Assembly: GCA_000711775.1 (NCBI GenBank)
Contig: ARYC01000080.1
Location: forward strand, 62,001-126,000
Reading direction: 5' to 3'
DNA: 64,000 nucleotides
Source of the DNA: Oxytricha trifallax
Taxonomy: Eukaryota; Ciliophora; Spirotrichea; Sporadotrichida; Oxytrichidae
Shown here: positions 23,002-35,578 of the stretch, piece by piece
Numbering within the stretch: the stretch's first letter is position 1
How the letters are laid out: every line of letters begins with the position of its first letter
Translations under genes and position numbers: made by a program
The notes under the pieces: generated by a model
What the model was told of the DNA's origin: nothing
The model's input: the letters and a program-made list of their open reading frames with translations, nothing else
Databases searched by the model: none

Positions 23002-26000
23002 ATGAAGAGTTTTGGATCATCGTAAACTTAACAACAAAAAGGCTCATAGTAAAATCCTAGAGGGTAAAATTAGACGCCTTCTGAAACTATGAAAACTAGT
23101 GAAAATGTGCAAGTATTGCTTGATTCCTTGAGAGACAACTATATTATATACAAGGAATATGCAATGAGGTGCCATATGGAGCTTAGGACTTAAAGTAAAA
23201 AAATAAAATGAGTTTGCTAATTAATGTGTTTGTAGATTCAACTGAGGCTTAGAAATATTTCTATTTCCCACCCAAGATACCCCTACTTGAGGAACCTGAA
23301 AAGCAGAAAGTTTATAGGAAAAAATTTATACAGGATATCACATCATTAGTAATAGTTAAATATAAATAAAAATATCTATTTTTTATAAAAGGAATAAATC
23401 AACTACTAATAATTATGTAATAAATTCTTCGATTAATTATAAATTTGATAACTTTCATATTTAAAATAAAATAAATTACGTTTAAATTGCCAGAACCTGA
23501 ACCTCTTGTACTTATTGCCGATGTTCTTCATAAGACTTTATTGGAAACTATTGGCGATAGATCAAATCCCAATATTCTAAACCCCAAAACCCCTGCTTGT
23601 TATTTAATAAACTCTTATTTAAAAAAAGTTAAAATTAAAAATTGATAATTTTTCAAGAAATAATGGTAATATATATTTTAACATTAAAGTATGACCCAAA
23701 TACAATTTAGATGAAAAAATTGAAAAATAGTTTAGATTTGAATTACGAGACAAGATTTGGCTCTTTTCTACAAAAGAAGACTTGCCTCACTCTAGCACAA
23801 GAAGCACAAAATCCTAAACAGGTGGTCAAATCAAATCATGGTAAGTTTCAAATTGGACAAATAAGTGTAAAAAGCCAAAAAAATATTTAAACTGAAATAA
23901 TATTATTTAGACATCAGAGTACATAGACAAAACAAGTTTGTAACTTGATCAATGTATGGGAAGATTGCAATAAGAAATTGATTTATCAATTAATAGAGTA
24001 GAAAGATTAAGCTGTGACGATAACTATTTGATTGGAAAAACTGGGCAGAGACCTCACCCTACTGCTAAAGAAGAAGATAAAGAGCATAAACCACTCTATC
24101 TTGAATCAAACACACAAGTAAGTAAACATTATTTATTAAAGATTTATAGAGTTTAAACAGCTCAATCAGACTAGATGATGTAGAGACATTTCTTAGAATA
24201 TAAACTTATAGAAACAAAATTTTCAGGTTGGCAAATAAGTTAGTTACAGATATTAAATGGTTGCCATATTCAGGACGCTACGATATTTTGAGTTAAAGCA
24301 GATACTTAATGATTGATTATAAGGATAATTACAACAAGCGTAGATTCAAAGTTTTTAATGAAGTAGCTAAAAGGATTAGAGCTAAGCTAGAATTAAATGG
24401 GGTCGTAGAAGAAAAGGTAATTACTCAAATTATCGATAAATTCACAAAGCATTTGAAAGGTTAAGATTTTCAGACTAGGTCTGAGTAAATCTAGAATTCA
24501 CATAAAGCTGATTATGAAACCCCACCAATCCTAGTCTCAAATATTCTTGAGCTTAAAATCTATTTACTTGAGCTTGCAAAAGAATTTGGGATTACAGGTG
24601 ATCTTGAGATAGATTCAGGTCATTCGTTCACTTATCAAGTGCAAGTTTTCTTCCCAACACATTATCAAAAGTAAATCCTGCAACTCTAGTTCGATTGGTT
24701 TGACACTGGAAAAGACTAAGATATAGAAACAATCGAAAAATTAGCTAGAAATTTAAGCTTAAACAAAAATTAAGCTCTATAAAACATGAGTCAGTTTTCT
24801 GAGATTGAAAGGAAAAAGTCTATCATTGGAAGAATCAATAATGATAACAATTAGGAATTATTAAAAAATGGCTTGAATATTGATAAGAGCAAGTACGAGA
24901 ATATTGAATTTTTCACTTTAGATGACACAGATTATAAGCTAAAGAAAGCAGATTGGCTTGATCAAATTTGTTTCTAGGCGAACATCTAAGAAATTTTTTA
25001 TATTTAATTTTACTTTAAGAAAGTGTAAAGAGATAGAGCCATTATCTTAACTAGCAATCAAGCTATGATAGTTTATTAGAATCAGCATTCAACTTCCTTG
25101 ATGTAAATGATGGAGGTGCAGTAAATAAAATTGTAGAAGAAAGTTCTTAGACTCATGCCAAAAGAGCAACTTAAAGAAATTAACTCAGATCAGAGAATCC
25201 TTTGTTCAAGACTAAAGAGGATGATATTCAGAATAATCTTAAGAATGCAGTAAAAAAAGTTGAAAGTCTAAATGACTAAATTAAGATTGCTGAGTAACCA
25301 CTCCTTGAACCTATGCCAGCTCATGTTGTAAAAGCTTATTATACTCTAAGATATCTAAATTGTATTTCATAAGTTATCTAATATCTCAAGACAAGAGATT
25401 ACAAGATAAAATTGTTGCATATCCTTAACTACTACAGATCTATTTAGAAAAGACTTGCAATGGATGTTTCACAATTTTGTTCAAAAGAAAGAGCTGTTAT
25501 TGATCTAGAAATTATAAATCCTCAATTTGGGAAGGACTCTAATCAATTATTTAATTGATTATTAAGGATATTTTTTTTTCATATAAAAGTTAATGGCAAT
25601 CCCAGAAGCATGCTAAATGGAAATAATGGCCCGGGTAATATCTTTTAAAACCACATAGCAAGAACCTTAGATGACCCAGATAATGATAAAGATCGAGGAC
25701 ATCCAGCAAGTATCAAATCTTTAAAGTATTAAAAGAGATTCAACTAACAGGTTTCCTCAACTTGCCCTTGTGTGCCTATTTTACATGTGACTTTTGGAAG
25801 ACCAAGATTATATGAAGAAGTTTCTGAGGCTATAGATAACTAAAAAATTGAAAACAATCCTAGCAAGCAATCTAGGTTGTACACTGGCAGATAGGATAAA
25901 ATTGTATTTAACAAGAACTCAATGGATATTTAAGTTTTCTTATCAAATTTACTTTTTTATAAAAAGTCTTCGATGAGTTTGGAATAAAGGTTATCTATGA

Positions 26001-29000
26001 AGAATGCATGAATGACATGCTTGAAATCGAAGAAGAACTTATGAAAATAGGTTCTTTTTATATAAACAAACACGAATTCATAATAGACTCAGAATTAAAA
26101 GAGCCCTAATCCGCGATAGACAGAGCTGAACTTGCTTACCATTTAATGGTTGAAGAAACTAATTTTTAATTTGAGAAAGCTTAACTTCTCTAGTAGTTCA
26201 TGGAATGCTATGAACACGTCCACGATCCATTAGAGCAAGTAAGAATTATTCAAGTGGTTGCTGATTTAATGGCATAAAGACCTCGATTGAATTTAGAAGC
26301 AACCTATTTCTTGGACAGTTACAGAAGTGAAATAGAAGTTATAAAATAAAAGAGAGAGCTTTACAGGGAGCTGGTTGATTTGCAAGTGGAAATTGAGCAG
26401 CAAGAAAATACTCAAATTAGAAAATTTTAGGAACTTAAGTTCAGGAAAATATAAGAGCATATGCAAAACTTATGGAGCTATAATGAAAATATGGAGAGAG
26501 AAGAAAAAATTGGATCTGCAGACGATGAAAAATTGAAGGCTCCAGTTACAGATAAATTGAAAGATCGATTGGAATAGAAAGGGATTGTTGACCCTGAAAA
26601 ACGTTAAAGAATGAAAGATATTGCATAAAGACATATAACAGAATATGCCAATATTGCTGAAATTAATGAAATAGGAATTTTATTTGATTTAAAAATGAAA
26701 AAAGATTATAAAATATAAAAATTTATTGAAAATCTGTTTATACCGAAATAAGAAGACAGATTAAAAATTAAATTTTATTCATTTAAATTTTATTATAAAA
26801 AGTAATAAATTGTTAATTAATTTCCTCAAATCTTTCAATTTCTATCATTAACTAGTATATGGATTTCCAAGATGTACTAGGTATACCAGAAGTAACAGCA
26901 GAACAGCTATTTAAAAACCAAGGTTAAAAAGAACCCTTAATCCAGGATACATTAAGAGAGCATGCCTTTTTCAAGAAATAAATGGATGGCTATCCATGGT
27001 ACTTTTCAAGAAAAAGCAACAGAGTTTAGCTTTTTGGTATCTCAGATAGACATTTGGGCTTATTAGATTTCTATGAGTCAATGAGTACTTTATCTCAAGT
27101 AAATGCTGCACTCTCGTAAAGTCTGGAAGAGCTAATAAATACCCATAAACCTGAAAATGGAATGGCTATTTCTTGTCTTGACAAGGCTTTAATCATTGAA
27201 GCGAGAGGGAAACTTAAAATCATTAGAAATATTACAATTGACAGCGATTACCTCGTGACTAAGTAAGTTTAAATTTGACTAATATTTAATTTAGGTCAAC
27301 TCCAATGATTGAAGAGGACTTGTATTTCTAATCAAGCGATAAAATGATGTTCTTGATGAGGGAATTTAAGGCTTAGATGCATCCAGAAATTATCTATGAA
27401 AAATCTAACCCTATACTTATTGCAAAACTTGATATTGATGTAAAAATTTAAACTATTGGAAAAATTGATAATCTTTCTGATAATTAACATTTTAAAAAAA
27501 TATTATATTATAATAAATTATTTATAATAATATTTAAAATGGAAAGATAAAGAGAATTTAAGAGTATGTAATTATCGTAAAATTTTTTCCCAAATTAATA
27601 TGTTATTATCTAGAATAAATAAATATTATTTTTATTATTATTATATTTTGATAAGTTTTTAATGAACCAAATTTTATCTTTAAATATATAGATCTTAATA
27701 ATTATATTTTTATATTAAAATATATTCGCTTATAATGAGTTAGTAATAAATAATGAATTTTTTGAGACATTAAACTTATTATTCCTATAAATTAATATTC
27801 CAGCAGTAATTAAATGATTCTGTTTATAGAGTGTAACAAAATTTAACTTCCCAAGATTAAAACAATCAGACATCAAGAATAACGACGAACTTTCTCAAGA
27901 AGAGATTGTAACTAGAATGATCGATATGGCCAAGCGAAGTGTAGTCTCAATGACTTAAGAAGAGAAACTTATCGGTGGTAATTTGCACATCGAGGATTTC
28001 ATGGAAAAGAAAGGCAAGAGCTAACTTCCAGAAATAGTTAACTAACCATCAATGTTGAATATGAGCTGTAATTTAATTGAGACTTTGAGATTAAGAGAAG
28101 AACTCATTTAGAGAATCCACGAAACAGATGTACTCTCAATGATATATAAGAGTCAACTTAAAGTTGTGAATAAAGACAGCTTTAAGCTTGTATTGCAAGA
28201 TTCCATTAACTTTGATACTCAATCAATTACAAAAGACAACATGAATTTAATTGATTTTAACGATGGAAATAAAATGGAATTTGATCTTGCCTTTAGAGAA
28301 TTTGACAGTCTTTTGAAAGCAAATTTAGATTTTAAGAGTGAAAGCTGCATAAAGGCTTTGATGCTGGATCTTGGAGTAGAGGAGTTAAGAGCTGTATTAC
28401 ATTATCAAATTATGCAATAACAAATCTTACATGTCGCAGTTTAAAGCAATTAAGCTATAATGGATGGCTGCCAAAGAGGCTTGCATGAACTTGAATTTTT
28501 GACAAAGAAAAGATAAATATCAGTTCCTAACCCTGTGATAAATCTCAATTAAATTCTTTCTAAAGGAGGAGATGGATACAATTTAGATCAGTTGAATAGA
28601 GAGAGAAATAAGCTTAGACAAATACTTCAGAGAGAAGTTGGCGACTTTATATACTCAATAAACTCAAAGAAATCAAGGCAAAGACCTTATATTATAAAAA
28701 GATACACCAATGTTTTAGCTAAAGTTTAAACTTTCACATGCAAGCCAGAAGTTAAGTTGAGAATTCTGAGATCTTATAGAATTAAATTGTGTCATAGCTA
28801 TTGTAAAGATATTTTAAGAGAGGTATATCAAGATTCTTTGAAAATTTAAAATTTATAAACTGCTAATCAACTCAGAATAAGAAGTAGATTAAAGCCATAT
28901 GATAATAATTTATATTGCACAATTGTATATTGTATTTTAAATAAAAATTACTTAACTTCCTTAATTTAAAAAAAAATATAGAGATATGAAATTTTTGATT

Positions 29001-31290
29001 GTTTATGAAATAAGAATATATATTTTTAAAAATTCTCAATTAATAATTATTATTGTTTTCATTATTAAATCCCGATATTGGGATATATGAAAAAATAATT
29101 TAATAGTTTATTTTAGTTTTAATTGTTACCAAAAGATGCAAATATATTCCATATAGGTTTAGGAGGTATTTATGAAAATGTGACTAGTTATTTTATCTAG
29201 AATTCTAAAAATCTCTATAAAAATCATTAGAAATTCAATTTATCAATGATCATGAATTCTAAATTTGACACTATTTTCTACATTCCATCAAGTGACGAGG
29301 TTATGGATCTAGAATCAAGAATAGATGAGACTAAGGAATTGTAATTATAAAATCAGGCTTAATTTACAGACTAAATTAATGAACAACTTCTCGATTAATA
29401 AATAAAGGATATGGTAAAACTACCAACACCAAACGTTTAATACAAATTAGAAGATGGGCTTCAAAAACCCCTGAGAAAAGTTGGGTTTAGTGAGGCGTAC
29501 TAATACAGCTCTTAAAGTTTAAAACTCATGAATTACTTAGTCTTAGTTTTAAGAATCTTCAATTTGGAATACTTTATGGGAAGAAATAATTCTCCAGGTT
29601 TAGATGTTCTTGAAATGGAAGACCAGATTTTAACTGGAAGACTATATTGGGAAAAAGATAAAGAAAATGCTTACCAAAACGTTGACTATTCTAATCAAGC
29701 AATTTCAGATATAGTTATAAACAGAATAGTCAATCAAAGAAGGGCAAGAATAGATCTTTCAGAAGATCTGAATCAAATCAGTTAAAGACTCTAAAAGTTG
29801 AATGAATGGCCCAAGAAATTTACTTTGGACAATCTAAGAGTTGATACAATCATTGAACTTTTAAATAGTCAACATCAATTACTGTACAATCAATTTTTGT
29901 ATGGGTTAGAAGCACTTGAAGACATATATCTAGATAAGAGAAACGATGAGTGTTTCGCAAAAACTCTTGAGGTAAAACAAGAGTTTATCAGGTAAAGAAG
30001 AGGCTTATAGTTATATAGTAATGGCTTTGATCTATCATTGGTTAATGTAAATGGACTCCATCAAAACTTAGATTTAGGAACTTTGTCAGATAATCAAGAA
30101 TTTGCAAAGGTTTATTAACCTGTGGTTGATGAAGATTATCTTATACCCTAAGAAATCAGCTTAGTGAAGAATAATTGTAAATTTGATTTTCGATCTTATT
30201 TACAGTTTATTTATAAGTTTATATAAGAATATGTATAGTTAAGAGTACTATTTAGATAATTAATACTAATTCCTTATGACAAGATCATTCCTTGCTAATT
30301 ATTCAAGCTTAGAAAATTAAATTACTGCTTTTATAATTTAAATTGTTTCCTGAACATGAAAGATAGTGAAAGAGCTTACATTTTTACGAATTTCTACCAG
30401 GTTGATGAGTTAATGCAAGATTATAAATAATATTACCTATTATATGGAAATATTATTTACTTTATCATACCTAATCTTCAAGGGAGTGAGCCAGGACAAA
30501 TTAATAAGTCCTCAAGAACTAATTAATCACAAGCTAGAATTCTTACAATTGAAAAATGAATAGAAACTTTTGCAGAAAATTCTCATGACCTGGATCAGTT
30601 AATAAGATTTACCAAGAGACACCTTAAACTTTGAAAAACTTTTGAAAACTTACAAAGATTAGGTTTTAATGAAAATATTGCAAGAAAGGGATCTACTATA
30701 ATAAAAGTGAATAAAATTTCTTATAAGCATTAATCTCTTTAATTATAAATGAATAGCATTAAAAACAAAAAGATAAAGCTGATATGAGTAAGAAGTCTAT
30801 GACCTAATCATAAGCAGAGTAAGGAGTTAAAGTTTAAAAAGAAGATTTAGAGGAAAAAAATTTGAATATCATTAGTTTTTAATAAATATTATTTTTAGTA
30901 AGTTAATAATTTTTCAAGTTACATGCTTAAAATATTTATTTTGATAATAAGAAAATTCAAAATTTCCATTTAAATTTATATATTGAATTAAATTTTTTAA
31001 AGAAATTAAATTCAACATATATCCCAAAGATTTATTTGAAGCTTTGAATCAAAATATGCAGACTTAACACACTCTTGATTTAAATTAATTATATGGTATA
31101 TTTAATGATAAAGTTAATGAAAGAAAAGCTGAAATCAATGTAATCCGAAGAGAACTAGAAATTAGACTTATCAAAAAATAATTTCATCATTTCTTTAATA
31201 AACCATAGATTAAGTAGTTTTAAATTGATGAAATTAATAGAAATAATTCACCTTATAGGTTTAAATCAGATTTAATAATAATCTTAGCTA
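23002..31290 (+). CDS. very large conserved coiled-coil protein, function unknown
   Basis: Starts at ATG 23002. Pointer-guided joining links it into one gene of well over 2000 residues across 8 kb. Recognisable blocks are ADVLHKTLLETIGDRSNP; LVTDIKWLPYSGRYD; a helical region ending EPMPAHVVKAYYTLRYLNC; HVTFGRPRLYEEV; MAQRPRLNLEATYFLDSYR; a coiled coil; PWYFSRKSNRVQLFGISD; a 1 kb uninterrupted helical block (27840-28900); LPTPNVQYKLEDG; and LLYGLEALEDIYLDKRNDE-like helices to about 31200. The order of blocks faintly recalls animal CCDC162/DUF4549-type proteins, but I cannot confirm this. GT-AG introns occur at 23195-23235, 24118-24149 and 27263-27294 (32 nt each for the last two). Eight IESs are resolved; others are unresolved (about 28905-29275, 30420-30475, 30710-30760, 30890-31035). 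The exact 3' end is unclear because the minus-strand gene ends at 31294. Confidence 0.65.
23346..23485. other. IES, pointer ATT
   Basis: 140 bp, very AT-rich. Repeats at 23346 and 23486; joins QDITS to LPEPEPL. Confidence 0.62.
23571..23698. other. IES carrying a C4A4 repeat, pointer AATA
   Basis: 128 bp. Repeats at 23571 and 23699; joins DRSNPN to TIQMKKL. CCCCAAAACCCC lies at 23582-23593 inside it. Confidence 0.72.
23830..23912. other. IES, pointer ATCA
   Basis: 83 bp. Repeats at 23830 and 23913; joins QVVKS to EYIDKTS. Confidence 0.78.
24987..25015. other. IES, pointer TAAGAAA
   Basis: 29 bp. Repeats at 24987 and 25016; joins QANIQE to SVKRQSH with the needed frame change. Confidence 0.82.
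25551..25589. other. IES, pointer TTAAT
   Basis: 39 bp. Repeats at 25551 and 25590; removes a TGA and joins SNQLFN to GNPRSML. Confidence 0.8.
25932..25963. other. IES, pointer AAGT
   Basis: 32 bp. Repeats at 25932 and 25964; joins MDIQV to FDEFGIK. Confidence 0.75.
26686..26861. other. IES, pointer GATTT
   Basis: 176 bp. Repeats at 26686 and 26862; joins IGILFD to FQDVLGI. If this join is wrong, a separate gene would start at ATG 26860. Confidence 0.65.
27439..27831. other. long IES, pointer TGTAA
   Basis: 393 bp, extremely AT-rich. Repeats at 27439 and 27832; joins KLDIDV to TKFNFPR. Confidence 0.78.
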
Positions 31291-31293
31291 AGC

Positions 31294-34188
31294 TCAGTGC
31301 ATTTGTTAATGATTAATTGATCCTCTGTTATCTTTAAACATATTGCTTTGAGAGAGGATACTACTTCCCATAATACCATGAGCAATTTGCTACCCAACAA
31401 AATTTGTTGCAGTTATGTTTTAATTCCTCTAGAAATTCATTCCGCTCTTTCTAACTGGAACAGTGTCTTGGAAATTATGAATCGCAGCTCCATGAGTAGT
31501 GTGTGTGAAATTTGCTTCATTGACAGGTCTTCTACCGCCTTGAGAAGTTTTCAAACGTTTTTGCTTAAACTTAGTTTATTGTTAAGCAACTAGAGCTGTA
31601 CCTCTACTCTATGATTTAGAAATCTACTGTGATCCAAATAAAACAATTAAATACAAAATTTTTTAAGAAGTAAATTGTGAATTTTTACCTGAGTTGCATT
31701 ATTTCTAAACCCAGATTAGGCAATCATACCTAAATCTCCACTATTAACCGTTTACATGTCCTTTTCTATGATTCCTTAACCCATACCATCCCCAGCGACC
31801 ATCGATGCTCTATTATTTCCAAAATTAATGAAACCAGTTTATCCAAACTTTCTCGTTTATTCACTCATTGTTCCAGTAGATGTAAAAGCATTTGCCATTA
31901 TAATATCGCTACCAGGCCCTTAGTTACTCTTTAAAGTTATATCTTTTGATCTATTGTTTCTCTAGAAATTCATCTAAGTCTGGAACGCTTATCCAGAGAA
32001 GTCGGATAAATTAAAATAATAGTTGCTATAGATTTCTTTGAAGTTGGATTAAGTTGTCTCATTTTATCTTCTATGTCCATATTGTTTATATCGGGAAGTG
32101 ATAATCCACTTGTCATTATCGTAGGATCAAATTACATTTAGTTGATTCCTGATATCCCTCCTATACCCTAGTTTCCTCTACTATATAGTCTTGACTAAGC
32201 TCCTCCATTCGCACCTGCTGCTGTAGAGGGTTTTGTAGTAGGATTGTGATCACTTGGAATCGTAATTTTTTGTTGATTTGACATTGGAGAAAAGGTATTC
32301 TAACTTTTATAGGCACTGCTCTGAATCTTTTGTTATTACTCTAACTAAATAAGTTAAGCTTGCTGCTGATGCTGAGTTTACTGAGTTGATAACATGACTT
32401 TCAGCGAATCATTTTCTGATTATAAGTCTTTGCAAATATCAAAAAGCTCTTTGCATTTATCTTTCCAGAGATCATTAGTGAAATCTCTTCCTTCCAAAGC
32501 TCTCATTTCAATTCTCAAGTTGTCAAGTTTTGACAAAGCTTGTTACTTCATATCTTTTTCTTATTAGAATTTTCTCTAGATTTCTTTTATCTTCTTATCA
32601 TTTGCTTTATTTACCACTTCTAATTTCTAACCAAAATTTTAATCTGATTGCTAAAATTATTGTAACTTATATTTCAAATCTATAAAAATTAATTTTTTAC
32701 TTCTTATCTCTCATTCTAAGTTCTTCAAGAACTTTATTCAAATCTATATTCTCAAGTATTTCAATATCTCTCATTTTAGATTCTAACTCATCTATTCTCT
32801 TGCTTTTAGAGTTCTTATACTACTACAATCTCAATTTCTAATTCTGTAAGTTTTCAAGCTACTACTATAGCTTCTCGATCAATTTTTCATAGGAGGCTAA
32901 ACTCTGCTATGTGTAATAAAGCTCTTATCTGATAATCTGCTCTCTCTTTTCGGCTTCCGCCAATTATTCCCATAGGCATTCATTTGAAGTGAGTTTTTGC
33001 CTTTAATTGTAAAGTTCACGCTCATGCTTCTCGAGAGTTAAAACTTCCTTCATCTTAGTAAGAATCTTGAACTTCCTGATAAATTTATTCAAGGAGTTTA
33101 TCTCTCCTCTGGATTCGGCATCATAGTACCCCTAAGAGTGGAATTATTAGATGCCCGATGACATTAGTTAAGCATTTGAGCTCTGGTTTGATAGCTACTT
33201 ATAATCTGAAAATTGATTAATGCTTTAATTAAAAAAATTACTAGATAATTTAATCTAAGAAATTGTAAATTAAGTTTATAAACGATTTTTATTTTACAAT
33301 AGTATTGCTTAGCCCATATTATCTATTTGATAACTGACCTACTTTAAATGAAGATTATATTTTCTAAGTGTCTTTCTTGACTATAGTTTTAACTTTTTTA
33401 TCGAGTTATAAAATCTCTTTTGCAACTTCCTCCTTAATCTCGTTATTCAGTTCATGTTTGTATGTCTAGAAGCTTTCCTTAAACTTTTGAATAGTATTTT
33501 CTCTTTCTTAAATCGCTCTCTCATATTCATGTCTTATTTCTTGTCTCATTAACTTCTCCATCATGTAAAAGTTATCTTTTAGCATTCTTAGCTCTCTGTT
33601 TGAGACATCCAATTCATAGATAATTTAGTTTCCTTTCTAGGTGAGTTTTGAATTGATAAGCTTGTCGATGTCAGTCAAGAAAGCTTCACACTTTCTTCTA
33701 TAGTAGAGGCATTACTGATCTTTTAAGTATATCAAGTGCTTGTACTGATTTTCCTTCAAAAATTAAGTCTCTACTCTTGTCCGCAATTCCTGTTCTCCAT
33801 ATTTAAGCAGACCTTTACAGAAAGTCTGAAGACATTCGTTGAAGTCTTTCATCTATAAAAGAAGAGGAGTAATTAAAATTTCAAATATACTTACAGAAAA
33901 AACTACACCTGGGCCACTGGTTAAGGTTTCTACTTCCGTGCATCTATTACGTAATCTAGTCAAGAATTACTAAACAAATGAGATCTTTGTTGAAATGTCT
34001 AAATGACTGTTCCTATCAACTGATTGATATAAAGTCGAGGCAAATTACTATTGAGGGTGAACGTAAATACTAATGTCTTTTTCTGTTGCTACCTGTTCAA
34101 AAGTAGCAAGAAGTGAGGTGTGCTCGTTCTTTATAATTGAGATCGAGTGCTTGATAAGTCTATAGATATGGGTTTTGCTTAAAATCAT
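31294..34188 (-). CDS. coiled-coil protein with Gly/Asn-rich tail
   Basis: Minus strand: ATG at 34186-34188, stop TGA at 31294-31296. The N-terminal about 110 residues (ILSKTHIYRLIKHS, QQFLTRLRNRCTEVE) precede a GT-AG intron of 42 nt (33853-33894). Long coiled coil follows (DVSNRELRMLKDNFYMMEKL; LTLEKHERELYNQ; KRIDELESKMRDIEILE), then a low-complexity tail with GGISGINQ, DINNMDIEDKMRQLNP and NRASMVAGDG. One IES has a clear pointer (33187-33325). An intron at about 31623-31687 and unresolved junctions near 32030 and 32690 complete the model. No enzymatic motif is visible; a cytoskeletal role is plausible only by composition. Its 3' end meets the 3' end of the convergent plus-strand gene. Confidence 0.75.
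33187..33325. other. IES, pointer TTTGATA
   Basis: 139 bp in the minus-strand coiled-coil gene. Repeats at 33187 and 33326; joins KVGQLSN to QSSNAQ. Confidence 0.82.
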
Positions 34189-34287
34189 TATACATCATAA
34201 ATAGCTTTTTAATTGGGCATTTGAATTATTTTAAGAAAATATAGAGATTTTTATCAGAATTATATTTAAATAGCACTAAAAAATAAT

Positions 34288-35374
34288 ATGAATAAATCAG
34301 GAACCTTAAAAATTGAAGCCACACAGCATTTTCAAAAACCAAATAGAATCCTTTTTGTAGGAGCCACTAAGAATTTTTTCAAAATTGGCTTTTATACAAT
34401 TCACTACCTATAGAAGCATCATCCAGAAATTAAAATGCGTCTAGCCATTCCAAATATTGAAGATGCAATACCTTCTTGTAGAGGTGCGTAAGTTGAATTA
34501 GTAAAATGGAACCCAGAAAAGCCAGAAACTTTAAATGAAGTATTCAAAGATTGTGACGCTTCGCTCTTAGTTCCACCAATAAATAATAGAATTAATGTTA
34601 GCAGGAAGTATATTGAGATGTCTATAAAGTACAAACTAAAATTTTTGATAAATATTGGCGTCCAATTCAAAAGTGATTGCTAGGACAATGATGGTGAAAA
34701 TGTTGGTCCATCTCTAATATAGAATGACGCAGCAAAAGTTATTCATTTATTAGATAAATCAGGAATTAAATATTGCAATTTGAACTTGCCTATGTTCTTA
34801 GAGAATTTACTTTATTAAGTTGACGATATATACTATAATAGGACATTTGGCTTTACATGTTATTTATTTTCTAATATTATATAAACTAGATTTAAGTTCC
34901 CCTAACGCATCTTTTTCTTATGTTTCTTGTGAAGATCTTGCAGAGATAGTTGGAGAAATGTTTGCTTATCAATAAATTATAGACGACACAAGGTGGACAG
35001 CGAATAACTAAGTTAAAATTTCAGAAATTTAATTAATCCTATCACAAATAACTAATTAACCCATAAAGTATAACTATCTATCTGATAATGAGTTTATTTA
35101 AAGTTTGATGATGGATACAGGCTCAGCTTCTTCTTATGAATCAGCTAATAAAATCTTATAAATATGGAAGAAGATTGAAAGAGGAGAAGACATGCAACCT
35201 AATAAGTTGCTGTAAAATTTATTAGGGAGAGAGCCTTAATCTGCTCTTACTTGGATAGTTGAACATAGGTGCTGTTTTAATAAACATCCCGATTGCAAAC
35301 ATCCATAACCTCCCAGAAAATAGTAAAATTATTAAGACAATACATAATTTTTAGATTTTAGACATAAGTTATGA
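34288..35374 (+). CDS. NmrA-like NAD(P)-binding Rossmann protein
   Basis: ATG 34288 to TGA 35372-35374, about 350 codons after one 28 bp IES. The N-terminus has a Rossmann dinucleotide-binding start (NRILFVGATKNFFKIGFYTI, a variant of GATGxxG), then MRLAIPNIEDA, VKWNPEKPETLNEVFKDCD (the usual aspartate-containing strand) and SLLVPP. Mid-region ENVGPSLIQNDAAKVIHLLDKSG and CNLNLPMFLENL resemble the NmrA/isoflavone-reductase-like atypical SDR family. The C-terminus adds a helical region and a Cys/His-rich patch (HRCCFNKHPDCKHP). The usual catalytic Tyr-x3-Lys of classical SDRs is not evident, so it may be a redox sensor rather than an enzyme. Confidence 0.72.
34862..34889. other. IES, pointer ATTTA
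   Basis: 28 bp. Repeats at 34862 and 34890; joins FGFTCYL to SSPNASF and removes a later TGA. Confidence 0.82.
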
Positions 35375-35578
35375 CTAATTATGAACTTCATTTTAATTTA
35401 ATTCATTAATCAGTCTAATAAATCCTTATAATATTGCTCTATGAGAAGAAATGATGTGTTAATTAAAGTGGATAAATATCATTCAATAATATTTAAGTTT
35501 TATTTCATTGACCAAAGGATAAGCTCCTTTTAACTGTTTTTGTTTTTATAGAATGTTTTGCAATATTTAAAATTAATT

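Noticed and set aside
23582-23593. C4A4 repeat as a real chromosome end or as coding sequence
   Set aside because: It is only 12-15 bases long and single, with no matching end nearby. The pointer AATA and the protein frame place it inside an IES.
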